A DNA stretch of 5,972 nt, taken from NCBI GenBank assembly GCA_030727685.1, contig JANRBC010000055.1, positions 1-5,972 of the forward strand, written 5' to 3'. Of this stretch, positions 1-5,972 are shown piece by piece; the first letter of the stretch is position 1; each line of letters starts with the position of its first letter. A program made the translations under genes and the position numbers. Origin of the DNA: Ilumatobacteraceae bacterium. Its GTDB lineage: Bacteria; Actinomycetota; Acidimicrobiia; Acidimicrobiales; Ilumatobacteraceae. The notes beneath the pieces were generated by a model. It was not told the DNA's origin, searched no databases, and saw nothing but the letters and a program-made list of their open reading frames with translations.

Positions 1-1049
1 ACATTCAGTTCTCGCTTTATCTCGTTGCGTTGTGCGGCATGGGCATGCTCGCCACGACTGGTGTCATCGTGTCTGAAGATACTTTCGGTCCGGTTTCTGA
101 CAACGCCGCTGGCATTGCCGAAATGGCTGGCGAACTTCATGGCGAGACAGGCAAAATTCTCGTCAGCCTTGATGCCGTTGGCAACACAACAAAAGCCGTA
201 ACAAAGGGCTTCGCCATTGGCTCGGCGGTAATTGCCGCAGTTGCGTTGTTCGCCTCATACATCGAGACAATTGCCGGCGAACTCGGTCTCGTTTACACAA
301 AAGAGAATATTGGCTCGTTCACAAGCCCAGGAGTAAAAATCGGCGACAGACTTCAAGGAAGCGACATCTTCCGCGCGGTTGAAACACAGATCAACGTTTC
401 AGACGTAAAAACATTCATTGGTCTGTTAATTGGTGGATCAATTGCATTCATGTTTTCGGCGCTCGCAATTCGTGCAGTAGGTCGAACCGCTGGCGTCGTT
501 GTGCAAGAAGTTCGCAATCAGTTTGCAGACGGCAAAATTATGGCCGGCACAAAACAACCTGACTACGGCCCGGTAATCGATATCTGTACGGCAGCATCAC
601 TTCGCGAACTGACAACGCCTGCGTTGCTTGCAGTTCTCACACCAGTTATTGTCGGTTTTGGCATCGGTTATGCCGCACTCGGTGCGTTCTTGGCTGGTGT
701 TATTTTGACCGGTCAATTGATGGCTAACTACCTGAGCAACTCAGGTGGCGCATGGGACAACGCCAAAAAGTACATCGAAGACGGCCATCACGGTGGCAAA
801 GGTTCAGACGCTCACAAAGCAGCCGTAATCGGCGACACAGTTGGCGACCCGTTCAAAGACACTGCTGGTCCTGCGCTTAACCCGTTGATCAAAGTAATGA
901 ACTTGGTTGCACTGTTGATCTTGCCAGCGATCATCAACTTGAAAGACAACGACACTGCTCGCTTGAGCATCGCCGGTGTTTCTCTTGTCATCTTGGTCAT
1001 TGCGATCATGTTTTCGCGTCGCAAGACAACAAGCATGATCGCTGCTTAG
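1..1049 (+). CDS. hppA: Membrane-bound K+-independent H+-translocating pyrophosphatase, C-terminal part (5' end outside window)
   Basis: This integral membrane enzyme hydrolyses pyrophosphate and uses the energy to pump protons. The window holds the last 348 residues, about half of a usual 650-800 residue protein. The reading frame is open from nt 3 and ends at TAG 1047-1049. Numbering from nt 3, it shows the family motif GPVSDNAAGIAEM (29-41), then GNTTKAVTKGFAIGSA (60-75), then the acidic/lysine motifs WDNAKK (nt 753-770), GGKGSDAHKAA (from nt 792) and GDTVGDPFKD, which bind Mg-pyrophosphate in this family. Several hydrophobic membrane helices lie between them, and the last runs almost to the C-terminus. 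Lys64 and Thr67 in the GNTTKAVT motif are the established signature of the K+-independent H+-pumping subclass; K+-dependent enzymes have Ala and usually Gly there. No frameshift is visible. The SCP2-like gene follows 18 bp downstream on the same strand and is probably co-transcribed. Confidence 0.96.
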   Translation, partial: IQFSLYLVALCGMGMLATTGVIVSEDTFGPVSDNAAGIAEMAGELHGETGKILVSLDAVGNTTKAVTKGFAIGSAVIAAVALFASYIETIAGELGLVYTKENIGSFTSPGVKIGDRLQGSDIFRAVETQINVSDVKTFIGLLIGGSIAFMFSALAIRAVGRTAGVVVQEVRNQFADGKIMAGTKQPDYGPVIDICTAASLRELTTPALLAVLTPVIVGFGIGYAALGAFLAGVILTGQLMANYLSNSGGAWDNAKKYIEDGHHGGKGSDAHKAAVIGDTVGDPFKDTAGPALNPLIKVMNLVALLILPAIINLKDNDTARLSIAGVSLVILVIAIMFSRRKTTSMIAA

Positions 1050-1067
1050 TCAGCAGTTTCACAACTC

Positions 1068-1466
1068 ATGTCAGCCCGCGTTGACTATCTCAGCAACGAG
1101 TGGATCAACGCGGTCGCCGACAGCATCAAAGCAAATAGCGAGATCATCGCCGTTGCGCGCGAAAACATCGTCTCTGTTACACAAATAGTGACGGGCACTC
1201 CCCATGGCGATGTCACATATCATCTCGAGTCGCGCGATGGTCAGATTAATTTTGGCAAAGGTCCGGCAAAAGTTTCAGACATCGCCTTTACACAAGATTG
1301 GCAAACTGCAGTTGGTGTCGCCACCGGCGAACTAAACGCCCAAGAGGCATTCATCAGCGGCAAAATTAGATTCAAAGGCGACCACGAACGTGTTATCGCA
1401 ACTCAGCCATTATTTCTTGCTCTCGACGCCGTCTTTTCGGCCGTCAACGCCAATACGAATTTTTAA
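1068..1466 (+). CDS. SCP2 sterol-binding domain (lipid carrier-like) protein
   Basis: This is a small soluble protein of 132 residues consisting of a single SCP2-type domain, a hydrophobic-pocket fold that binds sterols, fatty acids or acyl-CoAs. The C-terminal half shows the typical pattern: an aromatic/aspartate segment AFTQDWQTAVGVATGE (73-88), then NAQEAFISGKIRFKGD (90-105), matching the family's conserved GKI-x-x-x-GD hairpin. The domain fills the protein; there is no signal peptide or membrane segment, so it is probably cytoplasmic. The ATG at 1068 gives a length normal for stand-alone SCP2 proteins. No Shine-Dalgarno sequence is visible in the 18 bp after the hppA stop, so translation may be coupled to hppA. 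The ligand cannot be deduced, and bacterial members are often of unknown function. The fold call is fairly safe; the physiological role is not. Confidence 0.8.
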   Translation: MSARVDYLSNEWINAVADSIKANSEIIAVARENIVSVTQIVTGTPHGDVTYHLESRDGQINFGKGPAKVSDIAFTQDWQTAVGVATGELNAQEAFISGKIRFKGDHERVIATQPLFLALDAVFSAVNANTNF

Positions 1467-1501
1467 CTGACTCTTAGATCGCGTCAGCGAGCCGCAAATA
1501 C

Positions 1502-2488
1502 TTAGACGAGCCCGAGGCTGCGCACGGCATCGCGCTCGTCGATCAATTCGGCGACCGATGTGTCAATCATCTTGCGACTGAAATCATTGATCGGCAAGCC
1601 CTGCACGATGCTGTATTCGCCGTTCGCGCATGTGCACGGAAACGACGAAATCAAACCAGCAGGCACGCCGTAACTGCCATCTGATGGCACCGACATACTG
1701 ACCCAATCGCCTGCTGGTGTGCCCTGCACCCAGTTGCGCACGTGATCCATCGCTGCAGTGCCAGCAGATGCCGCCGATGACAAACCACGCGCCTTAATAA
1801 TCGCCGCGCCTCGCTTGGCAACAGTCGGAATAAAAGTTTCGCGTGTCCATGTTTCGTCGTTGACAACAGTCGCGGCATTTTTGCCGTCGACTTCGCAATT
1901 ATAAAGATCTGGATACTGCGACGCCGAGTGGTTTCCCCAGATCGTCATCTTTTTGATCGAAGTCACCGGTTTGCCGACACGCTGAGCCAACTGCGCCACA
2001 GCACGGTTGTGATCAAGTCGTGTCATCGCCGTAAATTGCTTCGGATCAATCTCGGGTGCGTTGCTCATCGCGATGAAAGCATTCGTATTCGCCGGGTTGC
2101 CGACAACCAAAACTTTGACGTTCTTCTTGGCGTTCTTGGCAATCGCCCGACCCTGTGGTTTGAAAATGCCGCCATTAGCCGTCAACAAATCTGCGCGCTC
2201 CATGCCGTCTTTGCGAGGCATCGCGCCGATCAACAAAGCAATATCAGCGTCGCCAAAAGCAACATTGGCATCATCGGTCGTGATGACATCTACGAGTGGT
2301 GAATATGCGCAATCATCAAGTTCCATTTTTACGCCGTTCAGCGCACCGAGTGCTGGGGTCACTTCAAGCAGTTGCAAAATCACCGGAGTATTTGCACCGA
2401 GCATTTGCCCTGATGCGATGCGAAACAAAATTCCGTAGCCGATTTGTCCGGCTGCGCCGGTAACTGTGATGCGAACTGGTGTAGTCAT
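1502..2488 (-). CDS. mdh: Malate dehydrogenase (NAD-dependent, LDH-like type)
   Basis: This cytoplasmic TCA-cycle enzyme interconverts malate and oxaloacetate with NAD(H). The 328-residue protein is full length for the family. The N-terminal Rossmann motif is TGAAGQIGY (10-18). Glu42 ends the second strand (LLEV), and an acidic residue there favours NAD over NADP. Substrate-binding arginines fall at Arg92 and Arg98 (MPRKDGMER) and Arg162. GNPANTN (130-136) is the cofactor loop. Asp159 (RLDHNR) and His187 (WGNHS) form the catalytic pair, and IWGNHSASQYPD is diagnostic for malate rather than lactate dehydrogenase. ATG 2488-2486 is chosen because it places the Rossmann motif at the usual distance. 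The ribosome-binding site is weak: only AGG, 10 nt upstream. The gene starts 23 bp after the acyltransferase stop and is probably the last gene of the sucCD transcript. A CxC pair (285-287) sits in the C-terminal substrate-domain strand, where I recall relatives having a single Cys. Confidence 0.97.
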   Translation of the reverse strand: MTTPVRITVTGAAGQIGYGILFRIASGQMLGANTPVILQLLEVTPALGALNGVKMELDDCAYSPLVDVITTDDANVAFGDADIALLIGAMPRKDGMERADLLTANGGIFKPQGRAIAKNAKKNVKVLVVGNPANTNAFIAMSNAPEIDPKQFTAMTRLDHNRAVAQLAQRVGKPVTSIKKMTIWGNHSASQYPDLYNCEVDGKNAATVVNDETWTRETFIPTVAKRGAAIIKARGLSSAASAGTAAMDHVRNWVQGTPAGDWVSMSVPSDGSYGVPAGLISSFPCTCANGEYSIVQGLPINDFSRKMIDTSVAELIDERDAVRSLGLV

Positions 2489-2511
2489 AGCGCGTAAGCC
2501 TAGGACAAAAC

Positions 2512-4431
2512 TTATGGCCGACCAATTGCTTGCATCATCAAGTCGGCATAGACCTTTTGCCCTTCGGGCCGAATATGAATCTTGTCGCTATACAGATATT
2601 CAGGGTGCGCAGTCGCAATTGCATACCAGTCGAGAACTTTGACGTTTTCATATCTTGTAGGCAGTTCATTAATTCGTCGATTGTTCGTATTCTGTCGAAC
2701 TTCGCTCGGCACATGCACCGTCACAAACAACACCAGCGGCACATCACGTAATGGCACCATGATTTCGTCGAGAGTTTTTTCATCGACTGTGTTGTTTGTG
2801 CCCAGATGAATGACCACAACCGACCCAAGTCGATTGACCGACTTCATGAAGTTGGCGATCTCAAGAGCCTGCCGATATGGGCGACTCTTCACCGCATCAA
2901 CAGTCACGCCACGCTGGGTCAAAACATTGGCTGCACCCAACATCACCGAGTCGCCGATTGCCAAAACATCGATCACCTGACCGTCAAGTGTCGTCGTAGC
3001 CGTCACGACTTGCCCGGCGATAGTTGTTGCTGCAGCCAGTTCGCCACCACCGACACTTTGCCCGCCGGCCAACAAGTCGACAGTGTTGCCTTCGTTGTCT
3101 GACAAGTTTTGAGCGATCTCATCTAATTGCACACGCGCCGTTGCCAAACTGACAACGCCGAACACGGGCAAAAGCGAGACAAGTGCAGTGAGCACAATTC
3201 GCCGCTGTCGGCGCACGAGTTGTGCACCGTGAGCAGGTTGGCGAAACTCGCGCCACCAACGCGAAATCGCGCCCTGACGCACAGGGGTTTCGATATAGCG
3301 ATAACTCAATTCGGTGAGAGCCAGTGCGAGCAGAACTAAAACCACAAATTCATACGGTGTCAAACCCTGACCTGCAAAGCGTCGATAAAACTGAAACACC
3401 GGCCAGTGAAACAAATAAAAGCCGTACGAGCGACGACCCAACCAAACCAACACGGGGTTACCCAAACTTTTTGCAATAACTTTCGAACCAGGATGCACCG
3501 CGGCCGCGATCAGCGCAACGCTCGCAATATCAGTCAAGAAAAATCCACCGCGAAACAACAAGTCATACCCGACAGTGCCACCATCAGTGCCTTCGATAAC
3601 GGTTTCAAATCGCCACATCATCAATGCCAGCGCAACTAGACCACCAAAACCGACGAAGTCGTATAACTTGCTCTCGCCCGCTCGCGAATTTTGCAACAAC
3701 CACGGTCGCCACCAAATTGCCAAAGCTGCACCCAACAACAAACCACTCGAGCGAGTGAATGTACCTAAAAACAAATAGTCGACCCGCGAAACCGACTGAC
3801 CCAACAGACTCATGAACTGTTCTGGCGTGTCGTTGATCGTCGAGATCGTGCCCGGCTGATAAACCACTGCCATATAAACGGCCAAAGCGACAGCGACCAA
3901 AACGAAAACAGCACTGACAATTGGCAGTCGTCGTTTGCCGAATTTAGCCACTACCAACATCACGACTGGCCAAATTAAGTAGAACTGTTCTTCCACCGCA
4001 AGCGACCATAAATGTCGCAGTGGCACAAATTCAAACGAGGTGAAATAACTCGTGCCTACCCAAACTTGAAACCAGTTGAAGCCATAAAACAGTGCTGCGA
4101 CAACATCACCGCGTAATGTGCCGAGAATTTCGCGCTGAAACAACGCTGCAAACACCACGACACCCAAAACAACTACCCAAAGTGCTGGCAACAATCGTCG
4201 CGCTCGACGCAACCAAAAATCTTTCAAACTAACGGTGCCCGATTTCTCTGACTCAGCGAGCAACAACAGCGTGATCAGATATCCGCTGATCACAAAGAAA
4301 ACCTCAACACCAAGAAAACCGCCCGGTAGCCAAAGTTTGTTGGCGTGATAAACGATCACCGCCAGAACTGAAAGTGCTCGAATGCCGTCAAGCGACGGGA
4401 TATAAGTCAGTAAATCAGATCGTTTATTCAT
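2512..4431 (-). CDS. OafA/YrhL-type membrane acyltransferase (AT3) fused to a C-terminal SGNH domain
   Basis: This 639-residue membrane protein probably transfers acyl (often acetyl) groups to an exported glycan or lipid. Residues 1 to about 380 form the acyltransferase-3 domain with roughly ten membrane helices. It opens with SLDGIRALSVLAVIVYH, in which Arg18 and His29 make the family's R-x10-H motif with its essential His. FFVISGYLI (45-53), the basic loop FWLRRARRLLP (72-82) and RHLWSLAVEEQFY follow, all family hallmarks. A further helix at about 412-433 leads through a Gly/Thr/Ala-rich linker (434-486) to an SGNH hydrolase-like domain. That domain has GDSV with nucleophile Ser495, GTNN (544-547), and the Asp616/His619 pair in DKIHIRPEG, so the triad appears intact; the helix should place it outside the membrane. 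ATG 4431 is preferred to TTG 4434 one codon upstream. The gene lies 13 bp after sucD and 23 bp before mdh, an odd position. The acceptor substrate is unknown. Confidence 0.93.
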   Translation of the reverse strand: MNKRSDLLTYIPSLDGIRALSVLAVIVYHANKLWLPGGFLGVEVFFVISGYLITLLLLAESEKSGTVSLKDFWLRRARRLLPALWVVVLGVVVFAALFQREILGTLRGDVVAALFYGFNWFQVWVGTSYFTSFEFVPLRHLWSLAVEEQFYLIWPVVMLVVAKFGKRRLPIVSAVFVLVAVALAVYMAVVYQPGTISTINDTPEQFMSLLGQSVSRVDYLFLGTFTRSSGLLLGAALAIWWRPWLLQNSRAGESKLYDFVGFGGLVALALMMWRFETVIEGTDGGTVGYDLLFRGGFFLTDIASVALIAAAVHPGSKVIAKSLGNPVLVWLGRRSYGFYLFHWPVFQFYRRFAGQGLTPYEFVVLVLLALALTELSYRYIETPVRQGAISRWWREFRQPAHGAQLVRRQRRIVLTALVSLLPVFGVVSLATARVQLDEIAQNLSDNEGNTVDLLAGGQSVGGGELAAATTIAGQVVTATTTLDGQVIDVLAIGDSVMLGAANVLTQRGVTVDAVKSRPYRQALEIANFMKSVNRLGSVVVIHLGTNNTVDEKTLDEIMVPLRDVPLVLFVTVHVPSEVRQNTNNRRINELPTRYENVKVLDWYAIATAHPEYLYSDKIHIRPEGQKVYADLMMQAIGRP

Positions 4432-4433
4432 CA

Positions 4434-4446
4434 AAGACTAAGTCTT
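4434..4446. repeat. 13-nt perfect palindrome at the sucD / acyltransferase junction
   Basis: AAGACT-A-AGTCTT is a pair of 6-bp inverted arms around a single base. It covers two bases of the sucD stop codon and nearly all of the 13-bp gap before the acyltransferase ATG. The one-base centre is too short for an RNA hairpin loop without opening base pairs, and no T-run follows, so it is not a typical terminator. It could be a weak protein-binding site or chance. The symmetry is seen directly; any function is unknown. Confidence 0.4.
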
Positions 4447-5341
4447 ACATTGATGCGATTATTTGTGCCATCAATTCACAAGCCTCAGTTGGGTTCAAGC
4501 CAACTTTGACACCAGCGCTTTCCAGCGCATCCATCTTGCCTTGCGCTGTGCCTTTGCCCCCAGAAATAATCGCCCCTGCGTGGCCCATCTTTTTACCTGC
4601 TGGTGCTGTAACGCCTGCGATATAGGCACTCATCGGTTTTGTCACGTGGGCCATGATGAACTCGGCAGCCTCTTCTTCGGCTGTGCCACCAATTTCACCG
4701 ATCATGATGATCGCATGCGTTTCAGGATCAGATTGAAACTCAGCCAAACAATCGACGAACGAAGTGCCAGGCACCGGGTCTCCGCCGATGCCAACGCAAG
4801 TCGACACACCGATGTTGCGTTGTTTCAACTCATAAAGCGCCTGATATGTCAAAGTGCCCGACCGCGAAACAATGCCGACGTTCGGCCCTTTGGCAGTCGG
4901 CAGCGCGGCAATCTCGCCCGCGGTGATGCCGATGTTGCATTTGCCTGGGCTGATGATGCCAGGACAATTCGGCCCAAGCAATCGAGTCTTCGGAAAATCG
5001 CGTTGCAATGTTGCAAACACTCGTGCTTCATCTTGAGCAGGTACGCCTTCGGTGATGCACACGACAAAACCAATGCCTGCGCGCGCGGCTTCGAGAATTG
5101 CAGCTGGTGCCGCTTTCGGTGGCACAGCAATAAATGATGCAGTTGCACCCGTTGCGGCAACTGCACTTTCAACCGTGTCAAAAACAGGAATACCTTCGAC
5201 GTCTTGACCTGCTTTGCCCGGCGTTACGCCTGCAACAACTTGGGTGCCGTAGTCGCGATTGCGCAAACCATGAAAACGACCTTGGCCGCCGGTCAAGCCC
5301 TGAACCAAAACCTTTGTTTTTTCGTTGACAAAAATCGCCAT
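4445..5341 (-). CDS. sucD: Succinyl-CoA synthetase (ADP/GDP-forming) alpha subunit
   Basis: This alpha subunit of cytoplasmic succinyl-CoA synthetase (succinate-CoA ligase) carries the phosphohistidine and part of the CoA site, and pairs with SucC in substrate-level phosphorylation of the TCA cycle. From ATG 5341 it is 298 residues, near the usual 290-300. The CoA-binding N-terminus shows VQGLTGGQGRFH (13-24) and AGVTPGKAG (37-45). LGPNCPGII (122-130) and GIVSRSGTLTYQ (156-167) follow. The phosphorylated histidine is His254 in GKKMGHAGAI, with the glycine loop SGGKGTA after it (E. coli His246). The start is fixed by the conserved MAIFVNEKTKVLVQG beginning and by a strong AGGAAAG 7 nt upstream; a longer in-frame extension to 5386 would run back into sucC and is not supported. 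It begins 1 bp after the sucC stop, which implies coupled, roughly equimolar translation. All expected catalytic residues are present. Confidence 0.97.
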   Translation of the reverse strand: MAIFVNEKTKVLVQGLTGGQGRFHGLRNRDYGTQVVAGVTPGKAGQDVEGIPVFDTVESAVAATGATASFIAVPPKAAPAAILEAARAGIGFVVCITEGVPAQDEARVFATLQRDFPKTRLLGPNCPGIISPGKCNIGITAGEIAALPTAKGPNVGIVSRSGTLTYQALYELKQRNIGVSTCVGIGGDPVPGTSFVDCLAEFQSDPETHAIIMIGEIGGTAEEEAAEFIMAHVTKPMSAYIAGVTAPAGKKMGHAGAIISGGKGTAQGKMDALESAGVKVGLNPTEACELMAQIIASM

Positions 5342-5342
5342 G

Positions 5343-5972
5343 TTATTTCTTTCCTGCAATCTCGACTGCACTTCGCGCGGCCTCAAGCATCGTCGAACGT
5401 GAAATCAGTTGCGACTCGCCGATGCCTGCGGCAGCAATGATCGCTCTTCCTTCAGTTGCATTTGTGCCATCGAGGCGAATCACAATCGGTGCTCGCAACT
5501 TCACGCGCTTCATCGCTTCAACAATGCCTTTGGCGACTTCATCGCCGCGAGTAATGCCACCAAAAATGTTGATAAAAATGCTCTTCACATTTGTGTCTGA
5601 GTTGATCACTTCGAGAGCCGCCGTCATCAATTCGGCGTTTGCGCCACCGCCAATATCTAAAAAGTTCGCGGCCTTACCGCCAACCTGATTGACAACATCG
5701 AGTGTGCTCATCGCCAAACCAGCGCCGTTAGCAATAATGCCGACTGAGCCATCGAGACCGATGTATTGCAGGTTTTTTTCTCGCGCAAGTTTTTCGCGCT
5801 CGTCTAGTTCTTCAGTTGCGCGATATTCATCCCATTCTGGGTGACGAAAAGCAGCGTTGTCGTCGAGCGTGACCTTTGCATCAAGTGCGTGAACTTCACC
5901 GTTCGGTTTCAAAATCAGCGGATTAATCTCTGCCAGATCGCAATCACCCTTCGTGAAGCATTCATAAAGTTT
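5343..5972 (-). CDS. sucC: Succinyl-CoA synthetase beta subunit, C-terminal part (5' end outside window)
   Basis: This is the beta subunit of succinyl-CoA synthetase, which supplies the nucleotide-binding ATP-grasp domain and, with SucD, makes ATP or GTP from succinyl-CoA. The window holds the last 209 residues of a protein normally about 380-400 long. The frame is open to the right edge, and the apparent start near 5912 is only an internal TTG. Numbering from the edge, AEINPLI (14-20) and LDAK (30-33) contain the Asn17 and Asp31 expected to bind Mg2+. NGAGLAMSTLD, ANFLDIGGGA and INIFGGITRGD then mark the CoA-ligase domain that contacts SucD and the active-site histidine. The protein ends ...EIAGKK. 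Nucleotide preference (ATP or GTP) is set by the missing N-terminal part and cannot be read here. The promoter of the block probably lies upstream of sucC, beyond the window. Confidence 0.96.
   Translation of the reverse strand, partial: KLYECFTKGDCDLAEINPLILKPNGEVHALDAKVTLDDNAAFRHPEWDEYRATEELDEREKLAREKNLQYIGLDGSVGIIANGAGLAMSTLDVVNQVGGKAANFLDIGGGANAELMTAALEVINSDTNVKSIFINIFGGITRGDEVAKGIVEAMKRVKLRAPIVIRLDGTNATEGRAIIAAAGIGESQLISRSTMLEAARSAVEIAGKK
5349..5355 (-). promoter_or_regulatory. Shine-Dalgarno site of sucD
   Basis: AGGAAAG on the minus strand lies 7 nt before ATG 5341, inside the last codons of sucC. It is the only strong ribosome-binding site in the window and it decides the sucD start over the longer upstream extension. 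Confidence 0.8.

Noticed and set aside
1467..1487. Possible intrinsic terminator between the convergent blocks
   Set aside because: The stem is only 5 bp with an 11-nt loop and has no T-run on either side.
1928..2438. Two overlapping + strand open frames of about 125 codons opposite mdh
   Set aside because: Both are antisense to an intact mdh with all catalytic residues, and neither translation looks like a protein family.
2512..4431. Acyltransferase considered as cargo of a mobile element or defence island
   Set aside because: No transposase, terminal inverted repeats, target duplication or integrase is seen, and the flanking genes are intact with short normal spacers.
4463..5137. Long 224-codon open frame on the + strand opposite sucD
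   Set aside because: It lies wholly antisense to a well-supported sucD, its Cys/His/Arg-rich translation resembles no family, and it has no ribosome-binding site. It is a shadow of the coding strand's codon pattern.
5342..5386. Upstream extension of sucD by 15 residues
   Set aside because: It would overlap the end of sucC and add an Arg-rich leader absent from the family. The ATG at 5341 has the strong Shine-Dalgarno site and the conserved N-terminus.
5771..5800. A7 homopolymer and nearby A-rich repeat in sucC, considered as a slippage or programmed frameshift site
   Set aside because: The reading frame continues normally through it with the expected family sequence on both sides, so the repeat simply encodes a Lys/Glu/Arg-rich helix.

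Overview
This looks like an ordinary bacterial chromosomal segment that is nearly all coding, with two convergent gene blocks. Base composition is roughly balanced. The malate dehydrogenase is of the LDH-like NAD type and the acyltransferase is an AT3–SGNH fusion. Together with the K+-independent H+-pyrophosphatase, these best suggest an actinobacterium of moderate GC, perhaps a freshwater or marine Acidimicrobiia relative. That placement is inferred from remembered family resemblance, not from a search.

Left block (+ strand, 1-1466): the C-terminal half of a membrane-bound proton-pumping pyrophosphatase (hppA), cut by the window edge, followed after 18 bp by a small SCP2-type lipid-carrier domain protein. 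The block ends 35 bp before the stop codon of the convergent block.

Right block (- strand, 5972-1502, transcribed right to left): sucC (succinyl-CoA synthetase beta, cut by the window edge), sucD (alpha, 1 bp after sucC), a large membrane acyltransferase with a C-terminal SGNH domain (13 bp after sucD), and mdh (malate dehydrogenase, 23 bp after the acyltransferase). The tight spacing suggests one operon. Three of the genes encode TCA-cycle enzymes. SucCD converts succinyl-CoA to succinate with nucleotide triphosphate formation, and Mdh interconverts malate and oxaloacetate. The acyltransferase is the outlier: it most likely modifies a cell-surface glycan or lipid and has no evident metabolic link to its neighbours.

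No RNA gene, insertion sequence, CRISPR array, phage gene or attachment site was found, and no intergenic stretch exceeds 40 bp. I found no convincing new biological system. The points most worth a second look are the acyltransferase between sucD and mdh, and the SCP2 protein coupled to the proton pump.
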